Shown here piece by piece: positions 43,098-51,217 of a stretch of 64,000 nucleotides of DNA. Where the stretch lies: the NCBI RefSeq assembly GCF_017814915.1, contig NZ_JAGIPZ010000006.1:1-64000 (forward strand). Reading direction: 5' to 3'. Source of the stretch: Herbaspirillum sp. LeCh32-8. GTDB lineage: Bacteria > Pseudomonadota > Gammaproteobacteria > Burkholderiales > Burkholderiaceae_D. Position numbers and translations under genes: made by a program. The notes below the pieces were generated by a model. It worked only from the letters and a program-made list of their open reading frames with translations, made no database searches and was not told where the DNA came from. The stretch's first letter is position 1, and each line of letters starts with the position of its first letter.

Positions 43098-44726
43098 TCA
43101 GCGCGGTGCGGCGCCGTTGTTGGCAGCTACCTTGGCGCCGTTGTCGAACCAGGCGTTCTTCAGGGAGCTATAGATCTGGTCAACGCCGGCCACGGTGTCT
43201 TTCAGGTTGGAGGCATGCAAGGTGAAGAAATGCAGCTCCAGCAGCGGCAGCGACGGCAGATCGGTTTGCACGCGCTGCTGGAATTTCTTGAACAGCGCAA
43301 CGCGATCGGCTTGCACCGGGGCGCCCTGGGCCTGCTCGATCAGCTTGTCGGCCTCGGCATTCCGGTAGCCGGCGCCGTTGGTCCACGGGATGTTCTTGCC
43401 GACCGAGTCGCTCCAGTAGGCTCGCGTCACCCCCACCAGCGGATCGGCAAAACCGGCCAGCCAGATCACCGACAGATCGAAGTCGCGGTCGCCGTACACT
43501 CGCTTGGTGAAGGTCGGGGTGTCTTGCGCACGCACGCTGACCTCGATGCCCACACGCTTCAAGGAATTGCGGATGAATTCTCCGCTGCGCTTGAAGTCGT
43601 CGCCATACGGCAGGTAGTCGAGGTTGATGCGCAGGCGCGTGCCGTCAGCGCCGCGCTTGAGACCGGCTTCATCCAGCAGCGCTTCAGCCTTCTTCGGATC
43701 GAAGCCGTATTGCGGCGTATCGGCGGTGTAGAACTGTTTTAGCGTCGACACCACCGGGCTGGTGGCGGGCTTGCCGAAGCCGTACCACACCACCTTGTTG
43801 AAGGCATTGCGGTCGATCGCGTAGGCCAGCGCCTGGCGCACACGCACATCTTTGAAGTACGGCTTGTCGAGGTTGATGTCGACCAGCAGCCAGGGCGAAA
43901 TCCAGTCGTAGCCGCGCGTCTCCAGCTTCAGCGTGGGCAGCTTGGCCAGGCGCTCTGCGTCCTTCAACGGCACCGGCGAGAACGGTGCGTACTGCACTTC
44001 TCCCTTTTCCAGCGCGGCAGCGCGGGCGCCTGCGTCCGGGATGATCTTGAAGACGATCTTGTCGAGGTAAGGCTTGCCCTTGTCCCAATAGTCCGGATTG
44101 CGTTCCAGCGTGATGTAGTTGCCGCGACTCCATTCCTTGAACACGAACGGGCCGGTGCCGACCGGCTTGTTGTTGTACGGGTTGTTGAGGATGTCGGTGC
44201 CCTCGTAGAGGTGCTTGGGCAGCACTTGCGCACCGTTGCTGTTGAGCGAACTCAGCACCGCCAGCGAGGGCTCGCTGAAGTGGATCACCACGGTGTAATC
44301 ATCCGGGGTGTCGGTGGAGGTCACCTTGCCGAGCAGGATCTGGTTGCGCGGGTGAATCTTCTTCCACACGTTCTCCAGCGTCCACTTCACGTCGGCCGAG
44401 GTGAACGGCTTGCCGTCGTGCCACTTCACACCATGGCGCAGGTGGAAGGTCAGCGTCTTGCTGTCCTTGGAGACTTCCCAGCGTTCGGCCAGCGCCGGGC
44501 GCAGCTTGAAGTCGTTGTCGTACTCCACCAGGCCGTCGAACACGTTGGCGCTGAAAAAACCGGTCGGCGACGCGGTGTTGAGTGCCGAGGTGAGGATCAC
44601 CGGCTCGGGCTGCAGGATGGCGGTCAGCGTGCCGCCCGGTGTGGCGGCGTGCGCCAGCGTCGCCGCCGCGCTCAGGATGAAGGCGCCGGCGGCCAGCAAC
44701 GCGCGCGACTTGATGTGCTTGAACAT
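43098..44726 (-). CDS. ABC transporter substrate-binding protein, family 5 (copy A)
   Basis: A 542-residue periplasmic binding protein of the peptide/nickel family. Signal peptide MFKHIKSRALLAAGAFILSAAATLAHA. Family motifs: NVFDGLVEYDNDFKLRPALAERWEVS, LTFHLRHGVKWHDGKPFTSADVKWTLENV, VRQALAYAIDRNAFNKVV and PYGDDFKRSGEFI. I start at 44726 because AAAGGGG precedes it; an in-frame ATG at 44756 would put ten polar residues ahead of the signal peptide. The next gene upstream, at 44753-46387, is a close paralogue, so the importer has two binding proteins. With SfnB-like genes in the operon the substrate may be a sulfur-containing small molecule rather than a peptide. Confidence 0.9.
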   Translation of the reverse strand: MFKHIKSRALLAAGAFILSAAATLAHAATPGGTLTAILQPEPVILTSALNTASPTGFFSANVFDGLVEYDNDFKLRPALAERWEVSKDSKTLTFHLRHGVKWHDGKPFTSADVKWTLENVWKKIHPRNQILLGKVTSTDTPDDYTVVIHFSEPSLAVLSSLNSNGAQVLPKHLYEGTDILNNPYNNKPVGTGPFVFKEWSRGNYITLERNPDYWDKGKPYLDKIVFKIIPDAGARAAALEKGEVQYAPFSPVPLKDAERLAKLPTLKLETRGYDWISPWLLVDINLDKPYFKDVRVRQALAYAIDRNAFNKVVWYGFGKPATSPVVSTLKQFYTADTPQYGFDPKKAEALLDEAGLKRGADGTRLRINLDYLPYGDDFKRSGEFIRNSLKRVGIEVSVRAQDTPTFTKRVYGDRDFDLSVIWLAGFADPLVGVTRAYWSDSVGKNIPWTNGAGYRNAEADKLIEQAQGAPVQADRVALFKKFQQRVQTDLPSLPLLELHFFTLHASNLKDTVAGVDQIYSSLKNAWFDNGAKVAANNGAAPR

Positions 44727-44752
44727 GGTTTCCCCTTTGTTGTGGTGGTTGC

Positions 44753-46387
44753 TCATTCCAGCCAGGCGTTCTTCAGCGAGCCTTGCGACTGGTCGCCGCG
44801 CACGTCAATGCCGTGCAGGCGCGGCGAATGAACGGTGAAGAAGTGCAGCTCCAGCAGCGGCAGCGTGGGCAGGTCGGTCTGGGTGATCTGCTGGAAGCGC
44901 TTGAACAGCGTCACGCGTTCAGCCTGGGTGGCGGCACCCTGGGCCTGCTCGATGATCTCGTCGACTTCCTTGTTGTTGTAGCCGGAAGCGTTGGTCCAGG
45001 GCACGTTCTTGCCGATCCAGCCGGACCAGTACATGCGCGTCAAACCGATCTGCGGATCGGGGAAGGAGGCGTTGTAGGAGATCGAGGTATCGAAATCGCG
45101 GTCGCCGTAGACGCGCTTGGTGAAGGCGGCGGTGTCCTGGCTGCGGATGTTGAGCTCGATGCCGATGCGCTTCCACGATTGCTTCAGGTATTCGGCGGTG
45201 CGGCGGTAGTCGTCGCCGTACGGCAGGTAGTCATTGCTGAGCGTGAAGCGCACGCCGTCGGCGCCACGCTTGAAGCCGGCCTCGTCCAGCAGCGCCTCGG
45301 CCTTCCTGGTGTCATAGCCGTAGCGCGGCACGCCGCCGTCGAAGAACTGCGTGAGCGTGCTGGGCACGATGGACACCGCCGGCTTGCCGTAGCCGTACCA
45401 GACCACCTTGTTCAGGCCGTCGAGGTTGGTGGCGTAGGCGATGGCGCGGCGCACGCGCGCATCCTTCAGGTATTTGTTGTCGAGGTTGAAGTCCAGGTAC
45501 ATCACCGGCGAGGACCACTGGTAACCGGCGGTCTCCACCTTGGCCTTGCCGGAGGCGGCCAGGCGCTGCGCTTCCTTGGGCGGCACCGGGCTGAACACGG
45601 CGTACTGGCCTTCACCGTTCTCCAGCTGCGCGGCGCGGGCCCCGGCGTCCGGCACCACCTTGAAGATGATCTTGTCGAGGTAGGGCTTGCCCTTGTCCCA
45701 ATACTCCGGATTACGTTCCAGCGTGATGTGGCTGCCGCGGCTCCATTCCTTGAAGACGAAGGCGCCGGTGCCGATCGGCTTGTTGTTGTTCGGATTGTTG
45801 AGGATGTCGGCGCCTTCATAGATGTGCTTGGGCAGCACCGGCGCGCCCCAGGAATTGACGGTGGACAGCAGCGCCAGCGAAGGCTTGGTGAAGCGGAACA
45901 CGGCGGTCAGCTCGTCCGGCGTGTCGACCTGCGTCAGGTTGACCAGAATGGCCTTGTTGCGCGGGTGCAGGGTCTTCCACACGTTCTCCACCGACCACTT
46001 GACGTCGGCCGAGGTGAACGGCTTGCCGTCATGCCATTTGACGCCACGGCGCAAATGGAAGGTGATCGCCAGGCCGTCCTTGGACACCTCCCAGCGCTCG
46101 GCCAGTTCGCCGTGCGGCTTCAGGGCGCTGTCATAGCTGAGCAAGCCATCGTAGACATTGGTGGAAATCAGCGAGGTCGGCTGGGCGGTGTTGACCGCGC
46201 CGGTCAGCGTCACCGGTTCGGGCTGGACGATGGCCAGCAGCGTGCCGCCAGACTTCGGCGCGGCCGGTGCTGCGGACGCGGCATGCGCGAGCTGCGCGGC
46301 GCCCGAAACCAGCGTGAAAGCAGCCAGCAGGATCCTGGTACGAGCGGCATGCGTGACATGAGCAATGCGGACGGTATGAGCAGGCAT
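44753..46387 (-). CDS. ABC transporter substrate-binding protein, family 5 (copy B)
   Basis: A 544-residue paralogue of the neighbouring copy A: NVYDGLLSYDSALKPHGELAERWEVS, FHLRRGVKWHDGKPFTSADVKWSVENVWKTLHPRN, DARVRRAIAYATNLDGLNKVVWYGYGKPA and KLLNDYLPYGDD-like segments correspond block by block. The signal peptide is long (MPAHTVRIAHVTHAARTRILLAAF to LAHA). I use the ATG at 46387, preceded by AAGAAG; a GTG at 46417 would extend it by ten residues. The 26-base gap to copy A suggests a local duplication, giving one transporter two specificities. Confidence 0.9.
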   Translation of the reverse strand: MPAHTVRIAHVTHAARTRILLAAFTLVSGAAQLAHAASAAPAAPKSGGTLLAIVQPEPVTLTGAVNTAQPTSLISTNVYDGLLSYDSALKPHGELAERWEVSKDGLAITFHLRRGVKWHDGKPFTSADVKWSVENVWKTLHPRNKAILVNLTQVDTPDELTAVFRFTKPSLALLSTVNSWGAPVLPKHIYEGADILNNPNNNKPIGTGAFVFKEWSRGSHITLERNPEYWDKGKPYLDKIIFKVVPDAGARAAQLENGEGQYAVFSPVPPKEAQRLAASGKAKVETAGYQWSSPVMYLDFNLDNKYLKDARVRRAIAYATNLDGLNKVVWYGYGKPAVSIVPSTLTQFFDGGVPRYGYDTRKAEALLDEAGFKRGADGVRFTLSNDYLPYGDDYRRTAEYLKQSWKRIGIELNIRSQDTAAFTKRVYGDRDFDTSISYNASFPDPQIGLTRMYWSGWIGKNVPWTNASGYNNKEVDEIIEQAQGAATQAERVTLFKRFQQITQTDLPTLPLLELHFFTVHSPRLHGIDVRGDQSQGSLKNAWLE

Positions 46388-46497
46388 GTCTTCTTGTTTT
46401 CCTTGGGATCGATGCACGCCTCCACGCTGCCTCTCTTGGCGAGGCGCAGCGTGGCCGAGGCGATGGTGGCCGGGTATTGCTCAGTGATGTGAGCGCG

Positions 46498-47766
46498 TTA
46501 CAGCGCGCCGTGGCGCGGCGGCTTCTTGCCGTTCAGGTAGAAGTTGCCGATGGCGTGGTACTTCCAGCGCACCGGGTCGTGCAGCGTGTGGGTACGGGCG
46601 TTGCGCCAGTGGCGGTCGAGGTTGTGCTCGGCCAGCGTGGACTGTGAACCGGCCAGCTCGAACAGCTTGCTGCCGGCCGCCAGCGACACCTCGGTGGTCA
46701 GCACGCGCGCCTCGGCCACCGCGATCGAGGCCTCGGCCACGCTATCTTCATTCAGGTCAGCCGCCGCCGCGTCGACCTTGCGACCGGCGCGCTGCACCAG
46801 CGCTTCGGCGGCGTGCAGCTGGATGGTCAGGTCGCCCACTTCGCGGATGGTCAAGGGATCGTCACCGGCGCGTTCGACGCCGCTGTCGACCCAGGGGCGC
46901 GAGCGGGTCTTCACGAACGCGATCAGGTCGCGATAGGCGGCGCGCGCGATGCCCAGGTCGATGGCGGCGTGCTGGATCTGCGCCATCGGGCCGATCTGGG
47001 TCGGACGCGAGAAGGCGGAGGCGAAGCCGATCACGGCATCCGCCGGCACGTGCACATTCTCGAACACGGCGCTGCCGCTGCCGGTGGTGCGTTGGCCGAA
47101 GCCGGACCAGTCGTCGATAATGGTCAGCCCCGGCGCGTGGCGCGGCACGATAGCCAGCTGCTGCACACCGTGCTCGTCGATCACCGAGGTCGGCACCCAG
47201 TCGGCGTAGAGCGCGCCGGTGGCGTAGAACTTGCGACCGTTGATGCGGTAGCCGGGGCCGTTGGGGTCGCGCGCCAGGCTGGTCTTGCGATCGTGCGATG
47301 TCTTGGTGCCCAGCTCGGCCAGCGCGTTGCCGAAGCGGTCGCCCTGCAGCACGCGCTCGAAGAAAAAGCGTTTCTGTGATTCGTTGCCGTTCACCAGGAT
47401 CAGCTCGACCGCGTAGAAATGGTTTTGCGGAATCTGCCCGATGGAGCCGTCGGCCGACGAGATGGTGGCGATCACCTCGGCCAGCGTGCCGTAGGAGACG
47501 CCGGCGCCGCCGTATTGCCTGGGTACGGTGATGCCCCACAGACCCGAGCGCACGTAGCGCTCCAGCTCGTCCCAGGGGAGCTTGCGCTCGCGGTCGCGCA
47601 ACGCGGATTCTTTCTCGAAATCTTCGGCCAGCTTGCGCGCCACGGCGATGGCTTCGGCGTCGTCGCGGATACGGGCGACGATGCGCGGCGCGGATGCGCT
47701 GGAAGGCGGCAAGGAGTCGAGCGCGGTGGCGCCGGGGGATGCTGTGGCGGCTGCGGTCTGGGTCAT
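46498..47766 (-). CDS. SfnB-family acyl-CoA-dehydrogenase-fold sulfur oxidoreductase (copy 1)
   Basis: A 422-residue flavoprotein of the acyl-CoA dehydrogenase fold, SfnB/DszC group. RDRERKLPWDELERYVRSGLWGITVPRQYGGAGVSYGTLAEVIATISSADGSIGQIPQNHFYAVELI is the group signature. GPGYRINGRKFYATGALYADWVPTS, the central strand domain TTGSGSAVFENVHVPADAVIG and the C-terminal helical DRHWRNARTHTLHDPVRWKYHAIGNF follow. SfnB proteins are used under sulfur limitation for dimethylsulfone or alkanesulfonate use. The last segment RHGAL is like the partner's RHSWS, and the two genes are separated by 37 bases. Upstream genes imply operon membership. Confidence 0.88.
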   Translation of the reverse strand: MTQTAAATASPGATALDSLPPSSASAPRIVARIRDDAEAIAVARKLAEDFEKESALRDRERKLPWDELERYVRSGLWGITVPRQYGGAGVSYGTLAEVIATISSADGSIGQIPQNHFYAVELILVNGNESQKRFFFERVLQGDRFGNALAELGTKTSHDRKTSLARDPNGPGYRINGRKFYATGALYADWVPTSVIDEHGVQQLAIVPRHAPGLTIIDDWSGFGQRTTGSGSAVFENVHVPADAVIGFASAFSRPTQIGPMAQIQHAAIDLGIARAAYRDLIAFVKTRSRPWVDSGVERAGDDPLTIREVGDLTIQLHAAEALVQRAGRKVDAAAADLNEDSVAEASIAVAEARVLTTEVSLAAGSKLFELAGSQSTLAEHNLDRHWRNARTHTLHDPVRWKYHAIGNFYLNGKKPPRHGAL

Positions 47767-47803
47767 GGTGTCCGATCTGACATGCGATGAATGAGGGAAG
47801 CGC

Positions 47804-49048
47804 TCAGCTCCACGAATGGCGCGGCGGCGGCGTGCCGTTCAGCGCGTAGTTGCCGACGGCGTAGTACTTCCAGCGCACCGGGTCGTGCAGCGTGTGCACG
47901 CGTGCGTTGCGCCAGTGGCGGTCGAGGTTGTGCACGGCCAAGGTGGAGGCCGAACCGGAGAGCTCGAACAGTTTTTCGGAGGCCAGCAGCGACAGCTCGG
48001 TGGACAGCACCTTGGCTTCGGCCACGGCCACCGAGGCTTCGGCCATCTGCTCGAACGTGATCTTCTCGGGCAGCGCGTCGAGCACGCCGGCGGCGCGCTC
48101 CAGCAAGGCGTCGGCGGCGTGCAGGCGCAGCTTGAGATTGCCGACGTCGCGCAGGATGTAGGGGTCGTCGCTGGCGCGCTCCAGGCCGCTGTCGGCATAG
48201 GGGCGCGCGCGGGTGGTGACGAACTCGATGGTGTCGCGCACGGCGGCGCGGGCGATGCCGGCGTCGATGGCGGCCTGGATCAGCTGCGACACCGGGCCGA
48301 TATTGTTGGCCTGGCGCAGGAAGTCCTTCACGTGCAGCACCTGGGCCGCCGGCACGTGCACCCCGTCGAACACCACGCTGCCGCTGGCGGTGGTGCGCTG
48401 GCCGAAGCTGGACCAGTCGTCGACGACGCGCAAACCCGCGGCGTCGTGGCGGTTGTAGATAAACAGCGGCTGGCCGTCATCGTCGACGGCGCGGGTGGGG
48501 ATCCAGTGCGCGTAGATCGCGCCGGTGGAATAGAAACGCGTGCCGGTGAGCAGGTAGCTGCCGTCGCCGGCTTCGCGGTCGAGCAAGGCGCGCGTGCGCA
48601 CGTCGAGCACGTTCTTGCTGTTGCGCTCGGGACCGGCGTTGCCGAAGCGTGCGCCGCTCAGGGCCTCCTCGAAGAAGAAACGCTTTTGCGCTTCGCTGCC
48701 GGCATTGGCGATGACGTTGAGGTTGCCAAAATGGTTCTGCGGAATCTGGCCGATGGATGGGTCGGCGGCCGAGATGATCTTGAACACCTCGGCCACGGTA
48801 TTCCACGAGGCGCCGATGCCGCCGTAGGCGCGCGGCACCGAGATGGCCCACAGGCCGCTGTGCGAAAAACGCTCGATCTCCTCGAACGGCAGGCGACGCT
48901 CACGGTCGCGTTCGGCGGCGCCCTGGGTAAATTCCTGCGCGAGCGCGTGCGCGACCTGCAGCGCCTGTTCGTCACTGGCGATGCGCTGGGCGGAACGTGG
49001 AGAAATGCGGCGCACGGGAGTGCGCTGGGCGTCGATGACCGCGGACAT
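47804..49048 (-). CDS. SfnB-family acyl-CoA-dehydrogenase-fold sulfur oxidoreductase (copy 2)
   Basis: A 414-residue paralogue of the gene downstream. RDRERRLPFEEIERFSHSGLWAISVPRAYGGIGASWNTVAEVFKIISAADPSIGQIPQNHFGNLNVI, DGSYLLTGTRFYSTGAIYAHWIP, TTASGSVVFDGVHVPAAQVL and DRHWRNARVHTLHDPVRWKYYAVGNYALNG align with copy 1. It is the first gene of the minus-strand operon. The start at 49048 (MSAVIDAQ) follows AAGGA; an in-frame ATG at 49090 would add 14 residues. Together with NtaA-like, AhpD-like and importer genes it points to organosulfur scavenging. No sulfur-control regulator gene is adjacent. Confidence 0.88.
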   Translation of the reverse strand: MSAVIDAQRTPVRRISPRSAQRIASDEQALQVAHALAQEFTQGAAERDRERRLPFEEIERFSHSGLWAISVPRAYGGIGASWNTVAEVFKIISAADPSIGQIPQNHFGNLNVIANAGSEAQKRFFFEEALSGARFGNAGPERNSKNVLDVRTRALLDREAGDGSYLLTGTRFYSTGAIYAHWIPTRAVDDDGQPLFIYNRHDAAGLRVVDDWSSFGQRTTASGSVVFDGVHVPAAQVLHVKDFLRQANNIGPVSQLIQAAIDAGIARAAVRDTIEFVTTRARPYADSGLERASDDPYILRDVGNLKLRLHAADALLERAAGVLDALPEKITFEQMAEASVAVAEAKVLSTELSLLASEKLFELSGSASTLAVHNLDRHWRNARVHTLHDPVRWKYYAVGNYALNGTPPPRHSWS

Positions 49049-49426
49049 GAAACGATGATCCTTCCTGAAATGAACGGCGCCCGCGCCCATGGTGGGGCGA
49101 ACGCCGGGGGAGGAGGATCATTAGAGCAAAGCGAGGCGCATTTCAGAACGAAGCATTGCGCATGTGCTTGCTTGGATTTCTCATGCTGCGTTTTTCGCGC
49201 AAGCTTATGCGGCCGAGGGTGGCCGCGCGACAGCGGCAGCGTACGTGGGGAGATCCGATCCGGCGGCTCCGTTCTCCGTCACCCCGACGCAGCCCGATCC
49301 GCACGGCCGCCGGTACGTGCGCCGGCTTTGCAGTAAACTCGCCGGACAATAGAACAAAAACGCATAAGCGACAGCGCCTGGGCTGACCGGCGCTCCATAA
49401 CGACAAGACTTTCCGGGAAGAGACAC
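49049..49426. other. Divergent intergenic region upstream of the organosulfur operon
   Basis: A 378-base gap between the divergent SfnB-like gene and the MFS gene at 49427. It must hold both promoters, but I see no repeated operator or clear hexamer pair. GGGAAGAGAC precedes the MFS start. No credible gene: the frames crossing it lack ribosome sites and family motifs. Confidence 0.5.
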
Positions 49427-50638
49427 ATGTTCCACACCGACCGCACTCCTGACTTCAAGACCGTGCTGATCGCCAGCGGCGTCGTGCTGACGCTGGCCAT
49501 GGGCGTACGACACGGCCTGGGCTTCTGGCTGCAGCCGATCTCGCAGGCACACGGCTGGACGCGCGAGACCTTCTCGCTGGCCATTGCCATGCAGAACCTG
49601 ATGTGGGGCGCCATCGGCCCGTTCGCCGGCATGGCTTGCGACCGCTTCGGCACGGCGCGCGTGATCTTCCTGGGCGCCTTCCTGTACGCGGCCGGCCTGT
49701 TGTGGATGGCGCTGGTGCACCAGCCGCTGGCGTTCGTGCTGGGCTCGGGCATCCTGATCGGCGCGGCGCTGGCCTGCACCGCCTTCGGCGCGGTAAGCGG
49801 CATCGTCGGCCGCAGCGCGCCCCCGGAGAAGCGCTCGTGGGCCTTCGGCATTTCTTCGGCGGCGGGTTCTTTCGGCCAATTCATGATGATGCCGGTGGAG
49901 CAACAGCTGATCTCGGTAGCCGGCTGGCAACAGGCCTTCTTCTGGCTGGCGGCGCTGGTGCTGGTGATGATGCTGCCCATGGCGCTGCGCCTGAAGGAGC
50001 CGGCGCGCGAAGCTGCCGCCCACGGGCAGAGCATCGGCGAGGCGATCCGCGAGGCCTTTGCCTACCGGCCGTTCCAGCTGCTGGTGGCGGGCTATTTCGT
50101 GTGCGGCTTCCAGGTGGTGTTCATCGGCGCGCACTTGCCGTCTTACCTGAAGGACAAGGGCATCATGGATCCCAACGTCGCGGTGATCGCGCTGGCGCTG
50201 ATCGGCCTGTTCAACATCTTCGGCTCTTATTACGCCGGCAAGCTGGGCGGCCTGTTGCCCAAGCGTTACCTGCTGGCGGGCATCTATTCGCTGCGCAGCG
50301 TGGCCATCGCGCTGTTCCTGGCGGCGCCGCTGTCGCCGTTGTCGGTGTACCTGTTCGCGGCGGCCATGGGCCTGCTGTGGCTGTCTACCGTGCCGCTCAC
50401 CAACGGCATCGTGGCCGGCATCTTCGGCGTGAAGCACTTGTCGATGCTGTCGGGCTTCGTGTTCTTCTCGCACCAGGTGGGCAGCTTCCTGGGCGTGTGG
50501 CTGGGCGGCTGGCTGTTCACCCGCCAGGGCAGCTACGACACGGTGTGGGCCATCACGCTGGGACTGGGCATCTTCGCCACCCTGATCAACCTGCCGGTGC
50601 GCGAGCAAGCCATTGCGCGCCCGCTGGCGGCGCGCTGA
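49427..50638 (+). CDS. MFS transporter (monocarboxylate/oxalate-formate-like group)
   Basis: A 403-residue 12-helix transporter. Helix 1 region VLIASGVVLTLAMGVRHGLGFWLQPISQAHGWTRETFSLAIAMQNLMWGAIGPFAGMACDRFGTARVIFLGAFLYAAGLLWMAL matches the YbfB/OFA-type pattern, with its motif-A loop DRFGTAR between helices 2 and 3. The second half begins FQLLVAGYFVCGFQVVFIGAHLPSYLKDKG. The substrate is unknown; monocarboxylates are typical. It lies divergent from the organosulfur operon and may import or export a related compound. A 49-residue membrane ORF starts four bases after its stop. Confidence 0.8.
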   Translation: MFHTDRTPDFKTVLIASGVVLTLAMGVRHGLGFWLQPISQAHGWTRETFSLAIAMQNLMWGAIGPFAGMACDRFGTARVIFLGAFLYAAGLLWMALVHQPLAFVLGSGILIGAALACTAFGAVSGIVGRSAPPEKRSWAFGISSAAGSFGQFMMMPVEQQLISVAGWQQAFFWLAALVLVMMLPMALRLKEPAREAAAHGQSIGEAIREAFAYRPFQLLVAGYFVCGFQVVFIGAHLPSYLKDKGIMDPNVAVIALALIGLFNIFGSYYAGKLGGLLPKRYLLAGIYSLRSVAIALFLAAPLSPLSVYLFAAAMGLLWLSTVPLTNGIVAGIFGVKHLSMLSGFVFFSHQVGSFLGVWLGGWLFTRQGSYDTVWAITLGLGIFATLINLPVREQAIARPLAAR

Positions 50639-50642
50639 GGCC

Positions 50643-50792
50643 ATGCGCACGGCGCCCTCACCTGCCCGCGGCCGTCGGCGCCGCGCTGTGCTGGCGGCGG
50701 TGGGCGCGGCCATGCTCACGGGCATCTTCTGGGCCTACCTGCAGCCGGGCTTCATCGTCGATCTGGCGAACCGGATCTACCTGTGTTTTTGA
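50643..50792 (+). CDS. 49-residue single-helix membrane protein
   Basis: A basic N-terminus (MRTAPSPARGRRRRAVLAAV) leads into one hydrophobic helix (GAAMLTGIFWAYLQPGFIV) and ends DLANRIYLCF. I recall similar short proteins with FWAYLxPxFxxDLxNRxxLCF tails in other Burkholderiales, which argues that it is real despite its size. It starts four bases after the stop of the MFS gene, so the two are almost certainly cotranscribed and perhaps coupled. The function is unknown; it could be an accessory peptide of the transporter. Confidence 0.6.
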   Translation: MRTAPSPARGRRRRAVLAAVGAAMLTGIFWAYLQPGFIVDLANRIYLCF

Positions 50793-50918
50793 GCGGGCGG
50801 CCGGCGCGCCTGATGTGATGCCGCAAGGGCCTTGTGTCGCAGTGCGGAGGTTTTTTTCGCGTTTTCGGGCTATCCTCTCGGTTTTATCCTACGGCCTTCC
50901 GGCCTCGCTTTCGCTGTC

Positions 50919-51134
50919 ATGCCCATGCTGTCCCTCACGCAACTCGAAGAAATCATCAATTACTGGCGCCAGCAGCGCCCGGCCACCGGCGAGGAGTGCT
51001 CGCTGTCACCCGAGGTGAACGTGCTGGCCGGGCTGTACGCGATGATGATTTACGAGCGCCGGCACGAGCTGGCGCTGGAGCATCTGGATACCCAGGCGCG
51101 CCAGCTGGTCGAGTCTTGGCCCGGCCGCGGCTGA
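50919..51134 (+). CDS. DUF3717-like small protein
   Basis: A 71-residue cytosolic helical protein: MPMLSLTQLEEIINYWRQQRPATGEECSLSPEVNVLAGLYAMMIYERRHEL. The layout matches DUF3717 proteins of Burkholderiales (recalled, not searched). The ATG at 50919 is used; an ATG two codons later is equally possible. No strong ribosome site is visible. The function is unknown. It lies between the MFS pair and the patatin-like gene, on the same strand. Confidence 0.6.
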   Translation: MPMLSLTQLEEIINYWRQQRPATGEECSLSPEVNVLAGLYAMMIYERRHELALEHLDTQARQLVESWPGRG

Positions 51135-51217
51135 GCCGGGACGCTCCGGCGACAAGCTCTTGCTGAACGTTTTGGCCCGGCCCCGATCTCTTCAGGGCCA
51201 CCATGAAAGGAAGGAAG

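Noticed and set aside
49205-50725. A 506-codon minus-strand frame
   Set aside because: Antisense to the MFS transporter at 49427, which has 12 helices and a motif-A loop; the minus frame is Arg/Gln/His-rich and lacks motifs.
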